Assembly (NCBI RefSeq): GCF_000186865.1
Contig: NW_008705561.1
Coordinates: 1,249,757 to 1,313,756, forward strand
DNA: 64,000 nt
Direction: 5' to 3'
DNA from: Aureococcus anophagefferens
Lineage: Eukaryota; Sar; Pelagophyceae; Pelagomonadales; Pelagomonadaceae
Position numbers and translations under genes: made by a program. The notes under the pieces are model-generated. The model had not been told where the DNA came from, did no database searches, and saw only the letters and a program-made list of their open reading frames with translations. This document shows, in pieces, positions 55,300 through 64,000 of the stretch; within the stretch, counting starts at the first letter, position 1; each line of letters starts with the position of its first letter.

Positions 55300-58020
55300 T
55301 TACTGCCCGATGCCGTCGTAGGCCGTGCAGCCGAGGGCGTTCTCGATGGTGTCGTCGGCGCCCTGCTGGATGAGGTACTCCGCGAGCGTGCCCTCGGAGT
55401 CGTAGGCCATCGCGAAGTGGAGGGGCGTGTTGCCCTGCGCGTTGCGGTGGTTGATGTCGGCGTTGCGCGCGAGGAGCATCTCGCAGATCTTCTGGTTGAG
55501 GTTCTGGGACGCGAGCGACAGGAGCGTGTTGCCCTTCTCGTCCTCCTTGTCGATGGGGAAGCCCATGTTGAGCGACTCCTCGAGGCGCTTCACGCGCGCG
55601 TTGCGGCACTGCGAGAAGACGACGTCCGTCGAGGGGATGGCGACGCCGTCGCGCTCCGCCGCCGCCGCCTCCTCGCGCAACACCAGGGCCTTCTTGACGA
55701 CGTCGCCCTCGCTCAGGGGCTTGAGCTTGTCCCGGCCGAGGATCACCTTCCGCACGTGGAGCTTGTGCTCCATGCCCAGCACCTGGATGAGGTCCTCCTC
55801 CCGCAGCTCCAATAAAAAGTCGCCGTCCACCGACGCCTCGCGGAACGCGGCCTTGTACTGGCCCAGCGACAGCGTGTCGAGCCAGCGCGCGACGTCCGCG
55901 ACGGACCAGAGCCGCATCTCGGACGGGAACGGCTCCGCCTTGGACCGCTTCGCCTCCTCCTCGGCGAGCTTCGCCGCGTCGAGCTCCGCCTGCTTCTTCT
56001 TGATCGTCCCGAGCATGACGTCCTCCGCGCCGAGCTTCATGTGCTTGATCGACGGCACGTTCGCCGCCGTCGCCGCCGCGGCCGCGGCGGCCGCGGCGTC
56101 CGCGGACGACGCGACGGCGGCCGTCGTCGTGTCCGCGTTCATCTCCCGGAGCTGCTGGAGCATGTTCAGCGACGAAAAGTAGGACAGGGACATGGACATG
56201 AACTGGAACTTCATGAGCTCCTCGGTCTGGTTGAACATCGTCGCGGCGCGCTGCTCGTGCTCCTTGGCCCGGAGCGCCGTCGCCGTCGCCGCCGCCGCCG
56301 ACGTCGCCGTCGCCGTTTCCAATTCGATGCCCTTCTCCCGCAGGGCGTCGAGCTCGTACTTCTGCTCCTGGAGCAGCTCCATGAGGTTCCTTTGCAACCG
56401 GGAAAACTCGCGGTCCTTGCGGACGCGCGTCGCGTCCATGTCCGCGATGGCGACCTCCAAGCGCTCCAGGGCGTGCTTCTTGCGGCTCACCTCCTGGAAG
56501 ACGGCGGCGAACTCCGCTTCTAATTCTTGCCGCTTCCGCTCGCGCTCCGCGCGCTTCCGGTGGATCGCGATCTCGAGCGCGTGCGAGTCCGCCTGCAGCT
56601 TCCGCTGGGCGACGCTGCCGCCGCCGCCGCCGCCGCCGGGCGCCGGGTCGAGCGCCGCCGCGAGCTGGTCCTCCTGGCCGTCGGGCAGCAGCGTGAGCAC
56701 GTCGGGCGCGGGCGCGCCGTCCGCGGGCGCGTCGCCCGTCGACGGCAGGCCCGCCGCGCCGCCGATGCGCAGCTGGAGCACCTCGCGCTCGTGCGTGAGC
56801 TCGCGCAGGTCGCGCTCGATCTGGTCGATCTCCTGGAGCTCGCGCTCGAGCACGCTCAGCTCCTTCTCCGACTCGCGGAGCTCCGCGTGGATGTGCGACA
56901 CGCGCGACTCCGCCTTCTCCTGGGACCGGTGCAGCGCGTCGATCTCCTCCTGCTGGCGCTCGAAGGCGACCTTCGATTCCTCGATCAACCGCAGGCCCAG
57001 CCGCAGCCGCTCGGGCCCGGGCTCCGCGTTCTCCCAGTCGCGGCGCCGCGACGTCCGCCGCCGGCCGAGGTGGCCCCGGTAGACGCGCTCGATCTCGAGC
57101 GCCGCGACCATGTGGACGCGCAATAACTGGAACTCCTCGCGCGTGACCTTCATGCGCCAGGCCGCCTGGAGCCGCGTCGCGCTCTCCGCCCTCAAGCGGA
57201 GGTGCTCGAGCCGCGCGCGCTCGCGCCGCGCGACGAGCCGGCCGCGGTAGCCCCGGAAGACGCGCTGGATGAGCCAGCTCGCGTTGCGCATGCGCGCCTC
57301 CCGCGCGATGGCCCGGCCGAAATTGCCGCGCACCGTGCGCTGGATGTGCGTCGCGGAGGCGCCGAGCACGAGGTTCCGCGTCTCGAGCTCGTGGAAGAGG
57401 CGCACGAAGCGCCTCCCGAGCGCGCCGCGGATCGCGCGCTGGATGCGGAGCGCGGCCTTGGCCTCGAGCACCGTGCGCTCCATGCGCGTCTTGATCTCGT
57501 CGGCGTGCTGGCGCCCGATGACGCCCCGGACCATGTTCTGGATCTTCGACGCCATCTCGTGGAAGATGCCCACCATCTCCGACGCGGCCATGTCGCGGAG
57601 CCGCGCCTCGCGCTCGAGCTGCGCCGCGGACATCTCGCGCTTGATGTCCGTGTCGGGGGCCCCGGCCGCCGGCGGCGGGCGCTCGACGCGCCGCGCGCCG
57701 TCCGCGGCGGGCGCCGCGGCGCGCGGCGGCGCGAGCTCGACGCGCCGCGCGCCGTCCGCGGCGGGCGCCGCGGCCCGCGGCGGCGGGAGCTCGACGCGCT
57801 GCACGTCGTCCGCGGCGGGCGCCGCGAACCGCGGCGACGGCCGGCCGCCGTCGCGCAGGGTCCGCACGGCGCGCGCCTGGCTGCCCACGGCGGGCCGCGC
57901 GCTCGGCCGCTCGACAGCGTCCATGACGGCGTCGACGCTCTCGAGGAAGGCGTCGACCTCGTAGCGCGCGGGCACCGACGGCTCGGTGCCCCACGCCCCG
58001 CTGCTCCCCTGGTCCGCCAT
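55300..58020 (-). CDS. IQ-motif, coiled-coil, SAM and ankyrin-repeat protein
   Basis: 906 residues, no intron. The N-terminal 120 residues contain three tandem copies of a 'PPPRAAAPAADGARRVEL' unit. From about 155 to 330 there are at least six IQ-like motifs that would bind calmodulin or light chains (KIQNMVRGVIGRQ, RIQRAIRGALGRRFVR, HIQRTVRGNFGRAI, LIQRVFRGYRGRLVARRERA, RLQAAWRMKVTREEF, EIERVYRGHLGRRR). Long coiled coils cover about 345-600. A SAM domain follows (WSVADVARWLDTLSLGQYKA, FLLELREEDLIQVLGM). Ankyrin repeats close the protein (GNTLLSLASQNLNQKICEML, GNTPLHFAMAYDSEGTLAEY). The order suits a cytoskeletal or ciliary scaffold controlled by calcium. Confidence 0.78.
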   Translation of the reverse strand: MADQGSSGAWGTEPSVPARYEVDAFLESVDAVMDAVERPSARPAVGSQARAVRTLRDGGRPSPRFAAPAADDVQRVELPPPRAAAPAADGARRVELAPPRAAAPAADGARRVERPPPAAGAPDTDIKREMSAAQLEREARLRDMAASEMVGIFHEMASKIQNMVRGVIGRQHADEIKTRMERTVLEAKAALRIQRAIRGALGRRFVRLFHELETRNLVLGASATHIQRTVRGNFGRAIAREARMRNASWLIQRVFRGYRGRLVARRERARLEHLRLRAESATRLQAAWRMKVTREEFQLLRVHMVAALEIERVYRGHLGRRRTSRRRDWENAEPGPERLRLGLRLIEESKVAFERQQEEIDALHRSQEKAESRVSHIHAELRESEKELSVLERELQEIDQIERDLRELTHEREVLQLRIGGAAGLPSTGDAPADGAPAPDVLTLLPDGQEDQLAAALDPAPGGGGGGGSVAQRKLQADSHALEIAIHRKRAERERKRQELEAEFAAVFQEVSRKKHALERLEVAIADMDATRVRKDREFSRLQRNLMELLQEQKYELDALREKGIELETATATSAAAATATALRAKEHEQRAATMFNQTEELMKFQFMSMSLSYFSSLNMLQQLREMNADTTTAAVASSADAAAAAAAAATAANVPSIKHMKLGAEDVMLGTIKKKQAELDAAKLAEEEAKRSKAEPFPSEMRLWSVADVARWLDTLSLGQYKAAFREASVDGDFLLELREEDLIQVLGMEHKLHVRKVILGRDKLKPLSEGDVVKKALVLREEAAAAERDGVAIPSTDVVFSQCRNARVKRLEESLNMGFPIDKEDEKGNTLLSLASQNLNQKICEMLLARNADINHRNAQGNTPLHFAMAYDSEGTLAEYLIQQGADDTIENALGCTAYDGIGQ

Positions 58021-58202
58021 GGCCCAACGACGCTGCCCGGGGCCGAGCCCAGACTACCGACGACCGCCGCGTTGATAAACTGATTTGTTGAGGTAAACCA
58101 AAGGAAGGTGCATCGCGAAGGCGAGGCCAAGTCATGGTGAGCCTCCGGCTATAGAGCAAGTCCACAGCTCCGCTTCGGCTGCGTCGACCTCAGTGACTCG
58201 CC

Positions 58203-59990
58203 ATGGGCGTGCAGGGCCTCTGGAAGCTTTTGGCGCCCTGCGGGCGGCGCATCTCCGTGGAGACGCTCGAGCACACGACGCTGGCCATCGACGTGTCCAT
58301 CTGGCTGACGCAGTTCGTCAAGGCCATGCGCGACGACGAGGGGCGGCCCATCCGCAACGCGCACCTCATCGGCACGCTGCGGCGCGTCGCGAAGCTGCTC
58401 TACCACGGCGTGCGGCCCGTCTTCGTCTTCGACGGCGGCGTGCCCGTCGTGAAGGCGCGATTGATCCGCCAGCGGCAGATGCGGCGCGAGAAGAACCGGG
58501 ACGACGTCGCGACGACGGCGAAGCGGCTCCTCGCGGCGCAGCTCAAGGCCCAGGCGCTGCGCCTGCGGAAGCGGCGCCGCGACGGCGACGACGCGGGCGA
58601 CGCGCCCGCGGGCGCCGCGCCCGCCGCGGAACCGCGCGGCGGCGCCGCGTTCGCGGGCGGCTTCGACCCCGGCGCGCAGTCGTCGGCGCGGGCGCCGGCG
58701 CCCGTAGACGACGCGGACTCGGACGACGACGTCGCCTGGGAGTCCGACGACGGGTCCGGCGACGCGCCCGCGCCCGCGCCGTTCGACGCGCCCGTCGCGG
58801 GCGTCGCGGCCGACGGCGACGCGTCGTCCTTCGACGTCGACGGCCTCATGGCGCTGCCGCCGGCGCAGCGCAAGGAGGCCGTCGAGCGCGTCAACCGCCG
58901 CCAGCGCGTCGCCGCGCGCCACGCGTTCATGCCGGTGGCGGGCGACGCCGCCGCGTACTCGTCGACGCAGCTCTCGTCGTTCCTCAAGGGCGCCAAGTTC
59001 CGCCAGCGCGTCGAGGCGGCGCACAAGGCCCGCGAGCGCCGCGGCGAGGGCGCCGGCGACGCCCAAACCTACCTCCTCCGCGACGACGACGTCGACGCGG
59101 ACGGCCGCGCGCGCGGCGGCGCCAAGGCCCGCATGGAGCGCTTCCTCCGCGCGAACGGCGCGGACGCCGACGAGGAGGACGACGAGGACGACGACGATGA
59201 CGACGACGCGCGCGCGCCCCCCGCGGCGGCGCCGCGGCGCCGCCCGCCGCCGCGCGCGCGGCCGACGATCCACAACGTCGTCCAGCTCCCGGGCCAGAGC
59301 ATCGACGAGGCCCTCGAGGAGGCGGAGCTCCGCTACATCGAGGATCACCCGGAGGAGTTCCAGGACGACGCGCGCGAGGAGCCGGCGGCGCCCGCCGTCG
59401 TCGACCTCTCGCGGGACGACGACGGCGATTTCGCGGAGGGCGGTGGCGGAGGTTTCGCGGACGACGACGACGGCGGCGGTTTCGCGGAGGAGGACGACGG
59501 CGGCGGTTTCGCGGAGGAGGACGGCGGTTTCATGAAAGACGACGAGTCCGGCGGCTTCGTGAAAGACGACGACGAGGAGTCCGGCGGCTTTGTCAAAGAC
59601 GGCGGCGGCTTCGTGAAGGACGACGACGAGGAGTCCGGCGGTTTCGTGAAAGACGACGGTTTCGCGGAGGAGGACGACGGCGGCGGTTTCGTGAAAGACG
59701 ACGACGAGGAGTCCGGCGGCTTCGTGAAGGACGACGAGGACGGCGGCGGCTTCGTCAAGGAGGAAGCGCAGGAGGGGAGCGACGACGACTGCGACTGGGA
59801 GGGCGGCGGCGAGGCGGCCGGCGGCGGCGAGGCGTCGGCCGGCGAGGAGTCGGCCGGCGAGGACGGCGCCTGCGACTGGGAGGGCGGCGGCGAGGCGTCG
59901 GCCGGCGGAGACGGCGTCGTGCTCTCGGGCGTCGACGCGGCGGCGGTCGAGGCGCGGCTGGCCGCGATGGCCGGGGGCCCGGCGCCGGCG

Positions 59991-60024
<34 letters not shown>

Positions 60025-62039
60025 ACTTCTTCGACGCGCCGGCGGCCGCGGCGGCCGCCGCGGAGGAGCCCGAGGAGGACCGGAATCGCGCGGCCATCGC
60101 GGCGGCGATGCAGACGGCGGACAAGATGGCGGACTGGGCCGGCCGCGCGTTCCGGCGCGCGCTCGCGGAGGCGGGCACGGCGCTGCCCGCGGCGCCCGCG
60201 CCCGCGGACGACGAGCCTCCCGCGGCGCCCGCGGAGGGCGAGCCTCCCGCGGCGCCCGCGGAGGCCGAGCCTCCTGCGGCGGCGCCCGCGGACGCGGCGC
60301 CGCGCGACGAGGAGGCCGCGTCCGACGACGAGCGGGAGGCGCCCGCGTCGGAGGCGTCGGAGGACGCGGCGGCCGGGGACGGCGCCGAGTGGGCGCGGCA
60401 CCGGCGCGCGGCCGAGGCCGGCGGCTTCTACGACGTCTGCCCCGACTTCGACGCGCAGCTGCGCTACGCGCTGGAGCGCGCGTCGGACGGGGACCTCGAG
60501 GCCATGGCCGACGCGGCGGCGGCCGCGTCCGACGACCGCGAGCGCGCCGTGCTCGCCTACGTCGTCGCGGCCGCGCGCGCGCGGCTCCCCGCGCCGCCGG
60601 CGGCGGCGGCGGCGGGCTGGGTCGACGGCGACGACGACGTCGCGCTCGCGGCCGCGGAGCGCGAGGCCGCGAGCCTCCGGCGCGAGATGAGCAGGAGCTC
60701 GCGCGACGCGGACTCGGTCACGGAGGACATGCGCGAGGACACGATGCACCTGCTCCGCCTCCTCGGCGTGCCCTACGTCGTCGCGCCGATGGAGGCCGAG
60801 GCGCAGTGCGCGGCGCTCGAGGCCGCGGGGCTCTGCGAGGGCGTCGTCACCGACGACTCCGACGCGTTCTGCTTCGGCGCGCGGCGCGTCTACAAGAACA
60901 TCTTCGACGACCGGAAATACGTCGAGGCCTACTACGCCTCCGACTGCGCGCGGGACCTGCGGCTGGGCCGCGACGAGTTCTGCGCGCTGGCGCTGCTGCT
61001 GGGCGGCGACTACGACAACGGCGTCGCCGGGGTGGGCGTCGTCAACGCCATGGAGGTGCTCCAGGCCTTCCACTTCGTCGAAGACGGCGAGCCGCGCGAC
61101 GTCGCCGCGAGTTTGACGCGGTTCAAGGCCTGGCTCGACGGCGGCGACGGCTGGGCCGACGACGGCGCCGTGCGCGCCTTCGCGGCGAAGCACCGGAGCG
61201 CGCGGGCGCGCTGGGAGACGCCGCCGACGTTCCCGAACGCGAACGCGCTCCGGGCCTACCTCCGGCCCCAGGTCCACGACGTCGACGCCGTCCGCCGCCA
61301 GCTCGGCGGCGACGACGACGGCGACGACGACCGGTCGCCCTTCAAATGGGGGTCGCCCGACGCGGCGAGCCTGCGCGCGCTCTGCGAGACGCGCCTCGGC
61401 TGGTCCGACGCGGCGACGGACGCCGCGCTGGGACCCATGCTCGAGCGGCTTCAGGCGCGGTCCGGCGGGCTCCGGGCGACGCGCATGGACGCCTACTACG
61501 AGACCTACCACTCGAACAAGACCTTCGCGACCGTGACGTCGACGCGCCTCCGGGCCGCGCTCGCGCCCGCGCCGGCCGCGGCCGCGCCCCGGCGGAAGCG
61601 CGGCGCCGCCGGCCGCGGCGCCGGCGCCGCGACGAAGCGGCGGCGCAAGGACCCGGGCGCGCCCAAGGGCCGGCGCTCGGCCTACATCTTCTTCGGCAAC
61701 GCGAAGCGCGCCGAGGTCAAGGAGCTCCACCCGGACTTCTCCCTCGGCGACGTCGGCCGCGAGCTCGGCGCGCGCTGGAAGGCGCTCTCCGACGACGACA
61801 AGAAGCCCTACGCGGCCCTCGCGACCGCGGACGCGGAGCGCTACGACCGCGAGATGGCGGCCTACAAGGCCACGCGACCGGCCGCGGGCGCCGCCGAGGA
61901 GGAGGACGAGGACGAGGAGGGGGCCGCGGCGGCGGAGCCGCGCGCGCCGGCGAGGCGCGCCGCGGCCGCGGCCGCGAGGCCCCTCCTCGCCGAGGAGCCG
62001 GGCGGCCCGGACGACTCGGAGTCGGAGGATTTAAGTTAG
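58203..62039 (+). CDS. ERCC5: XPG/Rad2-type structure-specific endonuclease with C-terminal HMG box
   Basis: 1278 residues. XPG-N domain MGVQGLWKLLAPCGRRISVE, LAIDVSIWLTQFVKAM, VRPVFVFDGGVPVVKARLIR. A ~600-residue acidic spacer, diagnostic of XPG rather than FEN1 or EXO1, includes GGGFVKDDDEESGG-type repeats. XPG-I: LRLLGVPYVVAPMEAEAQCA, GVVTDDSDAFCFGARRVYKN, LALLLGGDYDNGVAGVGVVN, with the metal-binding acidic residues present. After the nuclease the tail encodes an HMG box (KGRRSAYIFFGNAKRAEVKE, LGARWKALSDDDKKPYAALA), not part of usual XPG. XPG cuts 3' of lesions in nucleotide excision repair. The tail could aid binding to bent or UV-damaged DNA. The stop overlaps that of the convergent methyltransferase gene by 9 bp. 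Confidence 0.88.
59438..59765 (+). repeat. Coding acidic minisatellite in the XPG gene
   Basis: Irregular tandem units of about 24-60 bp built on 'ggcggtttcgcggaggagga' and 'tccggcggcttcgtgaaaga', encoding GGGFAEEDD and SGGFVKDDDEE modules, at least ten copies. The locally lower-GC wording (gtgaaagac) differs from flanking codon use. Confidence 0.8.
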
Positions 62040-63353
62040 GAGGCCAACTATCGCGGGCCGCGGCGGTTCCCCGGCGACCTCCAATTTCGCGAACAGGTCG
62101 AGGAGCTCGTGAGGGTCGTCCGCGCGATCCGCGCCGAGGAGCCAGTCCGACAGCGCGGCCTTGCCCCGCGCCGCCCAGTCGTCCGACTCGGTCGCGCACG
62201 CCACGAGCACGCGGTTGACGTCGTCGGGCGTCGCCCGCAGAACGCGGACGTTTCCGAAGACGGTTTTCACGTGCGCGCAGGTCTCCGCGTAGTCCTCGCG
62301 GCGCCGCGCGACGACGTTGACGACGAAGACGCCGCCGTCCCGGAGGTGGCGCCGCGCCTTCTCGAGGTAGTCGACGGCGACGAAGGCCTTGGGCGGGCAG
62401 CACATGCCGAGCGACGCGTCCTTGGCGTCGACGTCGACGGCGACGACGTCGAATCGGTCGCCGTCGCCGAGGCCCTCGAAGACGTCGAGGCCGTCACCGA
62501 CCTCGACCGTCGTGCGCGCGTCGCGGTCGCCGTGCCGGAAGCCGAACCACTCGGCCGCGACGTCGACGATCGCGCCGTCGAGCTCGCGGACGGCGACGGC
62601 CGCCGCCGGCCGGTAGCGCCGCAGCGCCGACGCGAGCGCGCCGCCGCCCAGGCCCACGAGCAGGACGTCGTCGACGCGCGCCGCGCAGCCGCAGGCGGCG
62701 AGCATGGCCGCGTGGTACGCGGACCGGAGGTCGTCGCCGTCGACGCGGCGCGCGCCGTCGTCGCGCGGCGCCCGGGGCGCCTTCTTCTTGCCCTTGCCCT
62801 TGGCGGCCTTCTTCTTCGCCGGCGGCAGGAGCGCGACCTCGGTCTGGACGACGCGGTCGTTGGACGCGAAGACGAGGCGCCGCACGCGCGCGGCGCCCTC
62901 GTCGACCTCCTCGACGTAGTACGTGTCGCCGGACGCCGTCGGCCCGGAGGCGACGACGGTCCGCGACCCGAGGTCGCCGCCGGCGGTCACGAAGGCGATG
63001 CTGCCGGCGCAGCCCGGCGGCGCGAGGTCGACGACGGCGCCCTCGAGCTCCTTCTGCACGGACTTGAGATCGCCGAACGCGTGGCCGCCGCGCGACAGGA
63101 GCGACACCGCGAGGAGCCGGCCGCACTTGGCGCTCGCCGCGACCTGCGCGAGGCCGTCGTCGCTGCCGAAGACGTACTCGTGCTCGCGGCCCTGGGGCAC
63201 GATGAAGCAGCTGCAGGTCGCCTCCTGAGAGACGTCGACGATGCGCACGTGGAAGCGCGGGCCGCGGTCGCGGTCCCCGCCGAAGACGTGCACGCTCTCC
63301 GCGCGCCCGACGACGAGCGGCGCGTGCTTCTCGTGCGTCTCGAACGCGGCCAT
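62031..63353 (-). CDS. METTL13 C-domain-like methyltransferase (eEF1A N-terminal type)
   Basis: 440 residues from ATG 63353. The N-terminal half has a beta-rich pre-domain (FHVRIVDVSQEATCSCFIVP, GREHEYVFGSDDG) and the signature VRRLVFASNDRVVQTEVALL, matching the 'R-R-L-I-F-L-x-N-x-x-x-x-Q-x-E' block of METTL13-C. A Lys-rich loop follows. The spermidine-synthase-like fold has motif I VDDVLLVGLGGGALASALRR, motif II AVAVRELDGAIVDVAAEWFG with FRHGDRDARTTVEVGDGLDV, and the acidic post-motif FDVVAVDVDAKDASLGMCCP. In animals this domain trimethylates the alpha-amine of eEF1A. The lysine-methylating N-domain of METTL13 is not part of this gene. The last 9 bp overlap the stop of XPG. Confidence 0.82.
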   Translation of the reverse strand: MAAFETHEKHAPLVVGRAESVHVFGGDRDRGPRFHVRIVDVSQEATCSCFIVPQGREHEYVFGSDDGLAQVAASAKCGRLLAVSLLSRGGHAFGDLKSVQKELEGAVVDLAPPGCAGSIAFVTAGGDLGSRTVVASGPTASGDTYYVEEVDEGAARVRRLVFASNDRVVQTEVALLPPAKKKAAKGKGKKKAPRAPRDDGARRVDGDDLRSAYHAAMLAACGCAARVDDVLLVGLGGGALASALRRYRPAAAVAVRELDGAIVDVAAEWFGFRHGDRDARTTVEVGDGLDVFEGLGDGDRFDVVAVDVDAKDASLGMCCPPKAFVAVDYLEKARRHLRDGGVFVVNVVARRREDYAETCAHVKTVFGNVRVLRATPDDVNRVLVACATESDDWAARGKAALSDWLLGADRADDPHELLDLFAKLEVAGEPPRPAIVGLLT

Positions 63354-63483
63354 CGTGCACAACGAGGCTCTTACCACAGGCCGCACATCGTTTTTGCTTA
63401 AGCTTCGCCGAATCACGACAAGTTGCCGCCTCCATGCAGTTGCGGAAGCCCCCTCTTGAGGACCCAGGAAAGAAGAAGAGAAC

Positions 63484-64000
63484 TTAGAACACGTCGCCGC
63501 CGCTGTCGTGGAGCGCGAGCACGCGCGCCGCGCGGCGGCGCTCCGACGCCTCGCGCTCGAGGCGCTGGCGCCGGAGCTCCGCGAACGCGTCCCGGTCTTG
63601 GTCCTTGCGCTTGCGCTTCTTCGCCTTCTTCTCCTTCTTCTCCTTCCTCCGCCGCCGCCGTCGCCTGTCGTCGCTCGAGTCGGAGTCGGACGACGACGGC
63701 GCGGCGGGCGGCGGCGGCAGCGCGGGCGGCGCGGCGGCGTCCGCGCCGCGGCGGGGGATGGCGACGAGCCCGCGCATGGGGTCCGCCGCCCGCCGCCGCG
63801 CGTCGTCGCGGTCCTGGCGCGTCGTGCCGTCCCGGGCCTTGCGGTCGCCGAGCCGCGGCGCGCCCGGCGCCTCCGCGCCCGCGTCGACGGCCGAGGGGTC
63901 CGGCGCGCCCGCGTACCAGGGCCCCTCCGGCGCCTTGAGCGCGACGGGCGCGGCGAAGAAGCCCAGCTTCCGCTTCTCCCGCGCGTCCTTGGCCTCGTCC
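63484..64000 (-). CDS. LENG1-like nuclear protein, C-terminal part
   Basis: 172 codons are in the window; the gene continues beyond base 64000. The sequence runs EAKDAREKRKLGFFAAPVAL, EGPWYAGAPD, RLGDRKARDGTTRQDRDDAR, DPMRGLVAIP, then a Ser/Asp and Lys/Arg-rich stretch and FAELRRQRLEREASERRRAA (RVLA). The 'PPWY' step, the 'DPL/M' step, the KKxK tract and the closing 'LRxxRLxREAxERxRAxxLL' helix correspond to the C-terminal half of LENG1, a spliceosome-associated protein. Without the N-terminal 'KSWHV' Cir_N segment (outside the window) the call stays tentative. Confidence 0.5.
   Translation of the reverse strand, partial: DEAKDAREKRKLGFFAAPVALKAPEGPWYAGAPDPSAVDAGAEAPGAPRLGDRKARDGTTRQDRDDARRRAADPMRGLVAIPRRGADAAAPPALPPPPAAPSSSDSDSSDDRRRRRRRKEKKEKKAKKRKRKDQDRDAFAELRRQRLEREASERRRAARVLALHDSGGDVF

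Noticed and set aside
1..64000. Bacterial origin of the contig
   Set aside because: High GC and dense genes are suggestive, but spliceosomal introns, Golgi enzymes, splicing factors and eukaryotic channels rule it out.
1..64000. tRNA, rRNA or snRNA genes
   Set aside because: Scanning spacers for T-loop and box motifs gave only matches inside coding sequence (for example near 3391 and 17510); a covariance-model search would be decisive.

Overview
The window is nuclear DNA from a very GC-rich, gene-dense unicellular eukaryote. The best fit is a stramenopile alga of the pelagophyte type (Aureococcus-like). This rests on eukaryote-only genes (U2SURP, ArfGAP, SGF29, XPG, TPK-type K+ channel, METTL13-like enzymes), short introns of about 54-110 bp, mostly intron-poor genes separated by 30-300 bp, and above all five near-identical 203-bp 'introner' insertions that act as introns. 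The species call is inference; no organelle or rRNA marker is present. A run of 332 Ns at 32743-33074 shows a draft assembly.

Layout. 1-11.1 kb: OB-fold tail, mitochondrial uL22, GT61 glycosyltransferase (introner 1), SAM-RING ligase, U2SURP splicing factor, PDZ-Sel1 protein (introner 2), FSH1-type hydrolase, FABP-like protein. 11.1-12.2 kb: gene-free, with an 18-bp inverted repeat. 12.2-25.7 kb: Pro-rich surface protein, ArfGAP, F-box-like Kelch protein, TPR protein, a 916-aa orphan, an RCC1 fragment, phosphate-carrier-like protein, ankyrin protein, papain-like protease. 25.9-39.1 kb: GST-GST-sulfotransferase fusion (introner 3), polytopic membrane protein, SEC14-like protein (introner 4, N gap), plastid-type unknown, parvulin, polyamine-synthase-like-MYND fusion, broken nuclease, GT92-like enzyme, and a 443-bp hAT-like element with perfect 17-bp TIRs and 8-bp target duplication. 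39.8-64 kb: SAP30-SGF29-winged-helix fusion, CNG-type channel, METTL13-N-like methyltransferase, GT34 enzyme, USP peptidase, TPK channel (introner 5), Cys-rich small protein, SDR, GH43-like protein, G6PD with EF hand, IQ-SAM-ankyrin protein, XPG with HMG box, METTL13-C-like methyltransferase, LENG1-like protein.

Main result. All five introners share 15-bp terminal inverted repeats (CTGTGTGGAAATCAA) and are flanked by perfect 8-bp target duplications. In each gene the exact pre-insertion reading frame is restored if the intron starts at the first two bases of the upstream target copy (GT in two, GC in three) and ends at the CAG of the element terminus. The element therefore brings its own 3' splice site and borrows the 5' splice site from the host. 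This matches the DNA-transposon intron-gain mechanism described for Micromonas and Aureococcus. Three ordinary introns in the window also fit best as GC-AG.

Many proteins are unusual domain fusions. There is no operon logic, as expected for a nuclear genome. Convergent neighbours abut or overlap at their stop codons (9232/9233; 62031-62039; possibly 44891-45071).
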